Source: DATCZB01 sp035513215 (GTDB lineage: Bacteria > Pseudomonadota > Gammaproteobacteria > Steroidobacterales > Rariloculaceae). Taken from it: DNA of 64,000 nt. Both the position numbers and the translations under genes were made by a program. The stretch is from the NCBI GenBank assembly GCA_035513215.1, contig DATKCK010000029.1, positions 22,035-86,034 on the forward strand. The letters are read 5' to 3'. This document shows, piece by piece, positions 53,420 to 61,215 of this stretch (position 1 is its first letter; every line of letters begins with the position of its first letter). Below the pieces are notes generated by a model. That model did not search any database, had not been told where the DNA came from, and was given only the letters and a program-made list of their open reading frames with translations.

Positions 53420-54555
53420 TGCTTCGGCACCCGGCAATCGCGTTCGTTGCGCTCGCCGCTCTGCCGAGCGCGGTGTTTGCCGGCGTGCTGCCCGAGGACC
53501 GCGCCGATGTCCTCTATCATTCCTATGACGGCGGCGGCGTCACGATCGACGGGCCTTCGATCCTCGTGCGCAAGCAGTTCGCGGGCAAGTTCTCGGCAGC
53601 GGCGAACTACTATGTCGACAACGTCTCGAGCGCATCGATCGATGTCGTCACGACGGCGAGCCCGTATGAGGAGGAGCGAACGCAGTACTCGCTGGGCCTC
53701 GACTATCTACGCGACCGCTGGATACTGAATCTCGGCTTCGCGAGCAGCACGGAGAACGACTTCGACGCCGAGACCTTCAGCATCGGCGTGAGCCAGGACC
53801 TCTTCGGCGACCTGACGACGATATCGCTTGGTTACTCCCTCGGTGACGACATCGTCACGCGCCGCGGCGACGCGAACTTTTCGGATACGATCAAGCGCCA
53901 GCACTACCGTGTCGGGCTTTCGCAGATCCTTACGCAGAACCTTCTGCTCGGCTTTTCCTTCGAGACGATCACCGACGAGGGCTTCCTGAACAACCCTTAC
54001 CGCTCGGTGCGCTATCTCGATGACTCGAGCCCGGCCGGTTACAGCTATGAGCCGGAGGTCTACCCGCGAACCCGTACGAGCGATGCCGCCGCGATCCGGC
54101 TGCGCTACTACCTGCCTTACCGCGCGGCGCTGCATTTGGAGTATCGGGCTTACACGGATACCTGGGACATCTTGTCCGATACGTTCGAGATGGGGTACAC
54201 GCATCCGCTCGGCGACGGATTGACGATCGAGGCGAAGGTTCGCGGCTACGCTCAGGGCAGCGCCGAGTTCTACCGCGACCTCTTCCCCTACGAGCAGTAC
54301 GCGAACTTCATCGCGCGGGACAAGGAGCTCAGCACCTTCAGCAGCACGACGTTCAGGCTCGGCGTCTCGTACAAGATCCTCGGCGATGGCTGGCGCTTCA
54401 TCGAGCGCGGCAGCGTCAACTTCGTCTGGGATCATATTTTCTTCGATTACAAGGACTTCCGGGATCTTCGTCCGAGCGGGCTGACGCCCGGCACCGAGCC
54501 TCTCTACGGGTTCGACGCTGACGTCGTCCAGATCTTCGTCTCCTTCTGGCTCTAG
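53419..54555 (+). CDS. DUF3570 outer-membrane barrel protein
   Basis: A 378-residue exported protein. The signal is HPAIAFVALAALPSAVFA. It then has LYHSYDGGGVTIDGPSILVR and regular beta strands, and closes with DVVQIFVSFWL, consistent with a large barrel. DUF3570 proteins are uncharacterised and co-occur with DUF4266, TlpA and sometimes ApbE genes. The start is the ATG at 53419 overlapping the previous stop; an earlier in-frame ATG (53404) lies in the DUF4266 gene. Last gene of the plus operon. Confidence 0.85.
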   Translation: MLRHPAIAFVALAALPSAVFAGVLPEDRADVLYHSYDGGGVTIDGPSILVRKQFAGKFSAAANYYVDNVSSASIDVVTTASPYEEERTQYSLGLDYLRDRWILNLGFASSTENDFDAETFSIGVSQDLFGDLTTISLGYSLGDDIVTRRGDANFSDTIKRQHYRVGLSQILTQNLLLGFSFETITDEGFLNNPYRSVRYLDDSSPAGYSYEPEVYPRTRTSDAAAIRLRYYLPYRAALHLEYRAYTDTWDILSDTFEMGYTHPLGDGLTIEAKVRGYAQGSAEFYRDLFPYEQYANFIARDKELSTFSSTTFRLGVSYKILGDGWRFIERGSVNFVWDHIFFDYKDFRDLRPSGLTPGTEPLYGFDADVVQIFVSFWL

Positions 54556-54600
54556 CGGCCCCGTGGTAGGATCGTGGCAACGGTCCGTAGGGGGAAAGCC

Positions 54601-55581
54601 ATGAGGACGCGAGCTTCGGCGACTGCTTTCGTTTTGTCCGCCTTGGTCGGTTCGGCCCTGTCGATAGCGCTGGCGCAGGAAGGCGCCGATTCCGCCGAAT
54701 CCTACGACGTGCCGCGAACGCCCTGGGGCGACCCGGATCTTCAGGGTGTCTGGGACTACCGCAACATCACGCCGCTGCAGCGGCCCGACGACGTCGGCGA
54801 TCGCACGTTCTTTACCGACGAGGAGGCGGCCGAGCGCGAAGGGGCGGCGGCGCGGCGCATGGACGAGGCGCCCGAGGAAGTGCGCGGCGGGCTCGTTCAC
54901 GCGCAGTACTGGACGGACCCCGGCCGCCATCTCGACGAGTCGGGGCGCACGTCGCTGATCATCGACCCGCCGGACGGCCGCGTTCCGGATCTGACGCCCG
55001 AAGCGCAGGCGCGCGAGGCCGCGGCGCGCGAAAGCGGCGGCGGCTTCGGTCGAGGCGCCGATTCCTACCTCGACCGCACGCTGATGGAGCGCTGTATCAC
55101 CCAGGGCTTTCCGCGCGCGATCATGCCGACGCTCTACAACAACAACATCGAGATCGTGCAATCGCCCGGTCACGTCGCGATCGTCCACGAGATGATTCAC
55201 GAGACTCGGGTCGTGCCGCTCGACGGCAGCGATTTCACCGGCATGCGTAACTACATGGGCGAATCGCGCGGGCACTGGGAAGGCGATACGCTCGTCATCG
55301 AGACCCGCAACTTCAACGAGCAGGTCTCGTATCAGGGCTCGGGCGAGAACCTGCGCCTTATCGAGCGCTATACGCGGGTTGCGCCGGACCGGATCGCGTT
55401 CAGCATGACCTTTGAGGACGAGACGCACTGGGTGCAGCCGTGGACCGTCGCTTACTCGATGCGTCCGACCGAGGGCGATCTGTTCGAATATGCATGCCAC
55501 GAGGGCAACTACGGGCTGCGCAACATTCTGCAGTACGCCCGCGATGCCGAGGCGGCCGAGGCAGAGGCAGCCGGGAACTGA
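54601..55581 (+). CDS. Uncharacterised exported protein
   Basis: A 326-residue protein with a Sec signal (ATAFVLSALVGSALSIALA). The mature part begins VPRTPWGDPDLQGVWDYRN, then has HIS-rich segments FEDETHWVQPWTVAY and FEYACHEGNYGLRNIL. This family has no assigned function that I know. It is often found with small exported DUF6152 proteins, as here (13 bp spacing). ATG 54601 is preceded by AGGGGGAAAGCC. Possibly a periplasmic binding or enzyme protein. Confidence 0.68.
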   Translation: MRTRASATAFVLSALVGSALSIALAQEGADSAESYDVPRTPWGDPDLQGVWDYRNITPLQRPDDVGDRTFFTDEEAAEREGAAARRMDEAPEEVRGGLVHAQYWTDPGRHLDESGRTSLIIDPPDGRVPDLTPEAQAREAAARESGGGFGRGADSYLDRTLMERCITQGFPRAIMPTLYNNNIEIVQSPGHVAIVHEMIHETRVVPLDGSDFTGMRNYMGESRGHWEGDTLVIETRNFNEQVSYQGSGENLRLIERYTRVAPDRIAFSMTFEDETHWVQPWTVAYSMRPTEGDLFEYACHEGNYGLRNILQYARDAEAAEAEAAGN

Positions 55582-55593
55582 GGAGTCGACCAG

Positions 55594-56022
55594 ATGCGGA
55601 ACCGACTGTACGCCGCGGCGTTTTGCGGCGCGATGATCTTCGGCGGGGCAGCACGAATGGCCGCCGCCCATCATTCCTTCGCGGCCGAGTTCGACGCGGA
55701 CCAGCCCGTTACGCTGCATGGCACGATCACGCGAATGGAGTGGATCAATCCGCATAGCTGGCTGCACATCGACGTGCGCAACGAAGACGGCACGGTCACG
55801 CCGTGGATGGTCGAGGGCGGCACGCCCAACACGCTGCTGCGCCGCGGTTTCACGATGAACAACGTCACAGCGGGTACCGAGATCACGGTCACCGGCTATC
55901 GCGCGCGCAACGGCTCGAACCGGGCGAACGGCGCCGATCTCGTCCTTCCGGACGGCACTCGGCTCTTCATGGGCTCGCGCGGCACCGGCGCGCCCGGCGA
56001 AGAGGAGGGCGAGGGCGAATAG
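55594..56022 (+). CDS. DUF6152 family exported protein
   Basis: A 142-residue protein with a signal peptide ending AAA. The mature start HHSFAAEFDADQPVTLHGTI, then EWINPHSWLHIDV, and the C-terminal MNNVTAGTEITVTGYRAR form an OB-like small beta domain known as DUF6152. It ends with an acidic GEEEGEGE tail. Cotranscribed with the preceding gene and 2 bp from the convergent sugar dehydrogenase gene. Confidence 0.78.
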   Translation: MRNRLYAAAFCGAMIFGGAARMAAAHHSFAAEFDADQPVTLHGTITRMEWINPHSWLHIDVRNEDGTVTPWMVEGGTPNTLLRRGFTMNNVTAGTEITVTGYRARNGSNRANGADLVLPDGTRLFMGSRGTGAPGEEEGEGE

Positions 56023-56024
56023 CC

Positions 56025-57224
56025 CTAGTCCGGCGCCGGCTCGAGCCTGAGCACCATCCCGTCGGCGGTCGGTCCGCCGAACGACCGTTCAGTCGCCACG
56101 TAGACGTAGCCGTCCGGGCCTTGCGCAACGTCGCGAGGCCGTATCCCCAGATCCGCAAGCATCGGCGAGCGCCGCTCGGCCTGCGACGGCTGACCGAACG
56201 CGACACGAAGAAGCTGCCGTGTCGTCAGCGCGCCGACGAACAGATTCCCCTGCCATTGGGGAAACTTGTCACCGGTGTAAAACAGGATGCTCGACGGGCT
56301 GATCGACGGCACCCAGTGAATGCGCGGGTTGTCCATGCCGGGTCGCGCCCAGGGCTGATCGGAGACGAGCGAGCCCGAGTAATTGCGCCCCGTCGAGACG
56401 AGCGGCCAGCCATAGTTGTGGCCCGGCAGCAGGATATTGACCTCGTCGCCGCCCATCGGGCCGATCTCCGCCTGCCACAGCTCGCCCGTTTCCGGATGGA
56501 ACGAGAGCCCGTAGCCGTTGCGATGACCGTAAGTGAAGATCTCGGGCAGCGAGTCGCTCTGGCCGACGAACGGGTTGTCGTCGGGCACGCCGCCGTCGTC
56601 GCGAATGCGCAGTGTCTTGCCGACGTGATTGTCGAGAGCCTGCGCCTTGAGCCTCAGGCTCGGATCGTCGTTCGGCTGACAGCAGAAGCGGTCGCGATCG
56701 CCGATTGTGATGTAGAGCGTTGCGTCGGGGCCGAACAGGATGCGGCCGGCGAGATTGCCGCCCGACTCCCAGGCATCGGCGACGAAGATCTCCTCGACGT
56801 CATCGAGCGCGGACCCCTCCAGCCGACCGCGCGAGATCGCCAGCGTGCTGAGCTCGCCGTCCTCTTTGCCATGGGCTAGATAGACGAGCCGGTTCGACTC
56901 GAAGTCCGGGTGCACGGCGACCGATTTGAGCGCGTCGCCGCCCGAAACCTGCGAGGTCCAGAGCGGCTCGGACTCGAGCACGCTGTCACGGACGATTCTC
57001 AGGTTGCCGTTTTGCTCGGCGACGAGCAGATCGCCGTTCGGCAGGAATGCGAGACTCCAGGGACGCACGAGATCGCGCGCCACGGGAACGGCCCGAAAGC
57101 GGTTGTCGCCGTCGCCGAACGTCCATGGGCCGTCGCCCGGGTCGAGGATCGGCTGCGCGCCCGCTCCGGCGCCTAAAGCCATCACACCGAGCAAGCTTGC
57201 GACGATCATCGAGCGTGTTCTCAT
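56025..57224 (-). CDS. PQQ-dependent sugar dehydrogenase, GDH-B/YliI-like
   Basis: A 399-residue periplasmic enzyme. A Sec signal (MIVASLLGVMALGAGAGA) follows the ATG at 57224, with GGGGGAGAA seven bases upstream. Six-bladed propeller motifs include RPWSLAFLPNGDLLVAEQNG, KSVAVHPDFESNRLVYLA, FTYGHRNGYGLSFHPETGEL and EVNILLPGHNYGWPL. These form the PQQ/aldose sugar dehydrogenase site, with His and Arg contacts in YGHRNGYG. It oxidises aldoses with PQQ and passes electrons to a quinone or cytochrome. It lacks a fused haem domain. Confidence 0.86.
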   Translation of the reverse strand: MRTRSMIVASLLGVMALGAGAGAQPILDPGDGPWTFGDGDNRFRAVPVARDLVRPWSLAFLPNGDLLVAEQNGNLRIVRDSVLESEPLWTSQVSGGDALKSVAVHPDFESNRLVYLAHGKEDGELSTLAISRGRLEGSALDDVEEIFVADAWESGGNLAGRILFGPDATLYITIGDRDRFCCQPNDDPSLRLKAQALDNHVGKTLRIRDDGGVPDDNPFVGQSDSLPEIFTYGHRNGYGLSFHPETGELWQAEIGPMGGDEVNILLPGHNYGWPLVSTGRNYSGSLVSDQPWARPGMDNPRIHWVPSISPSSILFYTGDKFPQWQGNLFVGALTTRQLLRVAFGQPSQAERRSPMLADLGIRPRDVAQGPDGYVYVATERSFGGPTADGMVLRLEPAPD

Positions 57225-57274
57225 GATTGTTCTCCCCCGAACCACTGTGTTCCCCACGACCCGCGGGGCCAAGC

Positions 57275-58477
57275 TTACCAGCGCCAGACGCGGCCGGTGC
57301 TGCCTCGTTCGTGAACGGCCCGACCGGCCGGCAGCTCGATGAAGCCGTCGGTGGCCGCGAGGCTCGAAAAGTCGCCTGACGTGTTCGTCGGCTTCGGCAG
57401 GGCCAGCTCGACGCCGTCCTCGGACCAGCCAAGCACGACAGGCACAAAATAGGTCAGCGCCTTGGGGCCCTCGACGTCGGCGCCCAGGACGGCGAGCTCG
57501 GCCGGTGGCGCCGGGACGCCCGCGGCCAGGCGCAGAGCGGGGACGACATAGCGGGTCATGCAGAGCAGTGTCGACACCGGGTTGCCCGGCAGGGCGAAGA
57601 TCGGCTTGCCTTGTCCGCTCAAGCCGAACCACATCGGCTTGCCCGGCTTCTGCTCGATCCGGTGAAAGACGACGCGTGCCTCGAGCTGCGCGAGCACGGC
57701 CGGCACGAAATCGAACTCGCCCATCGATACGCCGCCGCTCAGAATCAGCATGTCGTTGGCGTCGTGCAGCTCGCTGACGGACTCGAGAATGCGCTTCGGA
57801 TCGTCGGGCAGCGTCGTCCGGCTGCACTCGGCAAGGCTCGCGCGCTCAAGGCTCGCCACGATGGCGAGATCGTTGCTCGAGCGGATCTGATAGGGCTCGA
57901 TGCGCGGCGCGTCGACGGCGACGAGCTCATCTCCGGTCGAGATCACGGCGATTCGGGCCCGCTTCGACGTCGCGACCTCGGCGCGCCCGGCGCTCGCAAG
58001 CACCGCGATCTCGGCCGGTCCGATCCTGATGCCGGGCTCGAGCACGACGTCGCCGCGTTGCCGGTCGCTGCCCTGAGCGTGAATGAACCTTCCCGGCTCG
58101 ACGAAGGTTTCATCGTCGACGAGCGCGACACCGTCGGCGATTCGGACCCGCTCGATCGGAATGACGGCGTCCGTGCCCTCAGGTCTGACGGCCCCCGTCA
58201 TGACGCGAACGCAGGCGTCCGGCGAACGGCGGCGCGATGCCGGCTGGCCCGCCGCCTGCACGGCCGCGATCGGAAACGATCTGAGGCCTCTGGCCCAGGC
58301 TTCGCTCGCGATCGCGATGCCGTCCATCGTCACGCGATCGAACGGCGGCTGGTCGCGCTCGGCTTCGACGGCTGCCGCGAGAATGCGGCCGACGGTAGCG
58401 CCGATCGGTACGTGCTCGACCGGCCGCCGCGGCATATGCCCGGCGACGAGCGCCCAGGCCTCGGCGACGGTCGTCAT
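57275..58477 (-). CDS. moeA: Molybdopterin molybdenumtransferase MoeA
   Basis: A 400-residue enzyme that inserts molybdate into adenylated molybdopterin. Conserved parts are RVTMDGIAIAS, VMTGAVRPEGTDAVIPIE (about 91-108), SSNDLAIVASL, LILSGGVSMGEFD (about 244-256) and KPIFALPGNPVSTL. The start overlaps the stop of the upstream M48 protease gene (ATGA), so it is translated from the same transcript. Together with modBC and xdhC it points to molybdoenzymes elsewhere in the genome. Confidence 0.92.
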   Translation of the reverse strand: MTTVAEAWALVAGHMPRRPVEHVPIGATVGRILAAAVEAERDQPPFDRVTMDGIAIASEAWARGLRSFPIAAVQAAGQPASRRRSPDACVRVMTGAVRPEGTDAVIPIERVRIADGVALVDDETFVEPGRFIHAQGSDRQRGDVVLEPGIRIGPAEIAVLASAGRAEVATSKRARIAVISTGDELVAVDAPRIEPYQIRSSNDLAIVASLERASLAECSRTTLPDDPKRILESVSELHDANDMLILSGGVSMGEFDFVPAVLAQLEARVVFHRIEQKPGKPMWFGLSGQGKPIFALPGNPVSTLLCMTRYVVPALRLAAGVPAPPAELAVLGADVEGPKALTYFVPVVLGWSEDGVELALPKPTNTSGDFSSLAATDGFIELPAGRAVHERGSTGRVWRW

Positions 58478-60030
58478 CTGCCCTGGACGATGCGGGCCGT
58501 CTCGATCGCAACGTCATAGTCCGCGCTCGAGGCAAACGGCCCGAGCCCGGTCGCGTACCGCCGCACGGCACCGCCCTCGATCGTGCCCTCGAGCGTGCGG
58601 CGCACGAGCCTGGCCTGACCGCCGCCGACGTAGCCGACGGCAAGCTCGATACCTGCGATCTCGAGCTCGGTCTGGTTCCGGATCTCGATGAGCAGCCGGC
58701 CGTTCGCGTCGAGGCCGGTCGCGACGGCGAGGTAGCGTTCCGGGTTCTGCGGCAGGTCGAGCCGAACGCCTGCCGCGCGCGCCTGTGCGCCGGTCTGTCC
58801 CGACGCTCCGGCCGCCAGGCCGTAGTTCTCGAGCGCGAGCGCGATATTGCCGCGCCCCTCGGCGATGCGGCCGAGACCGAGATAGGCGCCTCCGGTCGGC
58901 AGGAGCCCGGTGCTGGCCTGGTAGGCGGACTCGGCCGCGGCGATCTGATCGAGCGCGAGGTGCGCATTGCCCTTGCCGAGATGAAAATGGAAGAAGCGAT
59001 CGTTGCGGCGGAGCGCCTCCTCGTATCGCGAGAGAGCCTGCCCGGGTCGGCCGTCGGCCATCTCGATGTCGCCGATAAGCCCGTGCACGTGCGCCTCGTC
59101 GGCGATCCGCGATTCGGCGGCTTCGGCCTCGCGTCTCGCGAGCGCGAGATCGCCGTCGGCGAGCGCCTGCATCGCGGCGTCGAGCGACTCGTAGCCCGGC
59201 GCGTCGCGGCGAAGGTTTGCCGTTGCGTTCGTATAGGCCTCGCGGCCGAGCGTGCCGCCCGCCGGCAGCGTCGCGGCCGTCGCCCGGTTCTGCTCGACGC
59301 GCTCGACCGACGGCGGATGGCTCGCGAAGAGTCCGGCAAGCCAGCCGCCGCTGTCACGCCCTTCGGAGAGCCGCACGAAGGTCTGCTGCAGGTCGATCGC
59401 GGCGCCGGGGTCGTACCCGGCACGCGACATGTACTGCATGCCGTAATCGTCGGCCTCGAGCTCGGCCTCGCGGCCGTGGCGCATATTGATGAGCTGAGCG
59501 CCGAGACCCGCGGCGCCGACGACGAGCTGGGAATAGTCGTTGTCGCGCGATCCGATCGCCGCGATCAGTATGGCGCCCTGGAGCAAGAGGCCGCGCTGCA
59601 TCGCCTGCGCGCTGTGTCTCGCGGCCGCGTGAACAACCTCATGTCCGAGCACGGCGGCGAGCTCGGCCTCGGACTGAAGCTCGAGCAAGAGCCCGCGGTT
59701 GATCGCGATCTTGCCGCCCGGCAGCGCCCAGGCATTCGGCACGGAGTTGTTCAGCACGACGAACTCGTACGGCAGCGCGCGATCGCTGGCGTCGCCGAGC
59801 CGCCGGCCGACGTCGCTGACGTAGCTCGAGAGCGCGGGATCGCGCAGATACTCGCCGCCTTGCATCTGCTGCGAAGGGAAATACTGCTGGCTGCCGATCG
59901 CGACCTCGTCCTCGGCCGAGACGAGCGCGAGCTGGCGCTGGCCCGTGACGGGATTGATCGTGCAGGCGGCGCCGGTCGCCAGGACACCGACCGTTACTGC
60001 GAAAGAGAATCGTCGTGCGCGTCTTTTCAT
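58474..60030 (-). CDS. M48 metalloprotease lipoprotein, BepA-like
   Basis: A 518-residue exported protein. The signal ends in a lipobox-like GAAC (Cys23). The zinc motif is HEVVHAAARH (about 129-138), and the third ligand is in EADDYGMQYMSRAGY. A TPR-rich C-terminal half (about 280-450) helps dock outer-membrane assembly machinery. BepA proteins degrade misfolded outer-membrane proteins. Given three nearby barrels, a role in their quality control is possible. Gene length and order with moeA are unusual. Confidence 0.83.
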   Translation of the reverse strand: MKRRARRFSFAVTVGVLATGAACTINPVTGQRQLALVSAEDEVAIGSQQYFPSQQMQGGEYLRDPALSSYVSDVGRRLGDASDRALPYEFVVLNNSVPNAWALPGGKIAINRGLLLELQSEAELAAVLGHEVVHAAARHSAQAMQRGLLLQGAILIAAIGSRDNDYSQLVVGAAGLGAQLINMRHGREAELEADDYGMQYMSRAGYDPGAAIDLQQTFVRLSEGRDSGGWLAGLFASHPPSVERVEQNRATAATLPAGGTLGREAYTNATANLRRDAPGYESLDAAMQALADGDLALARREAEAAESRIADEAHVHGLIGDIEMADGRPGQALSRYEEALRRNDRFFHFHLGKGNAHLALDQIAAAESAYQASTGLLPTGGAYLGLGRIAEGRGNIALALENYGLAAGASGQTGAQARAAGVRLDLPQNPERYLAVATGLDANGRLLIEIRNQTELEIAGIELAVGYVGGGQARLVRRTLEGTIEGGAVRRYATGLGPFASSADYDVAIETARIVQGR

Positions 60031-60051
60031 CGTTGTGCCTCGTCGATCGCC

Positions 60052-61134
60052 TCAGCTGCGGCGTATCCCGCTATGCGCGCCTTCGCTGATCTCGTGCCAG
60101 GCGCCGATCGCTTCCGCATAGGCGCGATACGAGGCGTAGACCCGGCCGAGGTCGGCATCGGCGGCCGCGAGCTCGTCCATGACCTCGAGGCTTACGCGCC
60201 GCAGCGTCGCGAGCACCTCGTCCGGAAAGCGCCGGACCTGGACGCCATGCTCGTCGACCAGCGTTCGGAGCGCCTGCTGGTTGCGCGCCGCGAACTCGGC
60301 GACAACGTAGTCGGCCTCGGTGCGGCAGGCCGCCTCGATCACGCGCTTCAGGTGCGGCGACAGCGACTCGTAAGCGTCGGCCGAGACGAGCGCCTCGAGC
60401 ACGCCGGACGGCTCGTGCCAGCCCGGGTAATAGTAGAAGCCTGCGACCTCGTGCAATCCGAAGGCCATGTCGTTGAACGGGCCGTTCCATTCCGTCGCAT
60501 CGATCACGCCGGTCGAGAGCGAGGTATAGATCTCGGCACCCGGCAGGCTCACGGCCACGGCGCCTGTGCGCTGAATGACTTCGCCGCCGAACCCCGAGAT
60601 TCGCATCTTCAGGCCCTCGAGATCGGCGACCGAGTTGATCTCGCGCTTGAACCAGCCGCCCATTTGCGCGCCCGTGTTGCCGGCGATGAACGGCACGATG
60701 CCCTGCGCGCCGTAGATTTCGCGCCAGAGCTCGAGTCCGCCGCCGTGGTCCATCCATGCCTGGTGCTCGTCGGCCAGCATGCCGAAAGGCACGCTCGAGA
60801 AGATCGGCGCGGCGGGCAGGGTTCCGCGCCAATAGGTCGGCGAGCTGTGACCCATCTGCATCGTGCCGCGCGCGACGGCATCGAAGACCTCGAATGCCGG
60901 CAGCAGGTCGCCCGCAGCATACACCTCGATATCGATGCGCCCGTCGGATAGCTCGCCGATCCTCTCGGCGAGGCGATTCGCCGATGCGCCGAAGCCCGGA
61001 AAGTTCGGCGGCCATGACGTGACCATGCGCCAGCTATGGGTCTCGCTCGAGCTCCGCTCTGAGCTGCCGTCGCCGGCCGGCGCGCAAGCGGCGACGGCGC
61101 CGAGGCTTCCGTAAAGCAATGCGCGTCGTTTCAT
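60052..61134 (-). CDS. TRAP transporter substrate-binding protein, DctP/TakP family
   Basis: A 360-residue periplasmic binding protein. The N-terminus MKRRALLYGSLGAVAACAPA looks like a Tat/lipoprotein signal (Cys17). The body reads RMVTSWPPNFPGFGASANRL, VYAAGDLLPAFEVFDAV, LKMRISGFGGEVIQRTGAV and VIDATEWNGPFNDMAFGLHEVAGF. The ligand-binding Arg and Trp/Glu of the TakP (2-oxoacid) type are in this region. Its permease genes are not adjacent. It is upstream of the M48 gene by 21 bp. Confidence 0.84.
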   Translation of the reverse strand: MKRRALLYGSLGAVAACAPAGDGSSERSSSETHSWRMVTSWPPNFPGFGASANRLAERIGELSDGRIDIEVYAAGDLLPAFEVFDAVARGTMQMGHSSPTYWRGTLPAAPIFSSVPFGMLADEHQAWMDHGGGLELWREIYGAQGIVPFIAGNTGAQMGGWFKREINSVADLEGLKMRISGFGGEVIQRTGAVAVSLPGAEIYTSLSTGVIDATEWNGPFNDMAFGLHEVAGFYYYPGWHEPSGVLEALVSADAYESLSPHLKRVIEAACRTEADYVVAEFAARNQQALRTLVDEHGVQVRRFPDEVLATLRRVSLEVMDELAAADADLGRVYASYRAYAEAIGAWHEISEGAHSGIRRS

Positions 61135-61215
61135 TCCGTGATTCTGACGCCAAGCGCGTGGGCGTCAAGTCGCTCAATTGTTTTCGGCGAGCGCTTTGAC
61201 CGACAATGCGCGCCC

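Noticed and set aside
60052..61134. DctP as the partner of the DctM at the left edge
   Set aside because: They lie about 60 kb apart on opposite strands with no DctQ nearby, so pairing cannot be supported.
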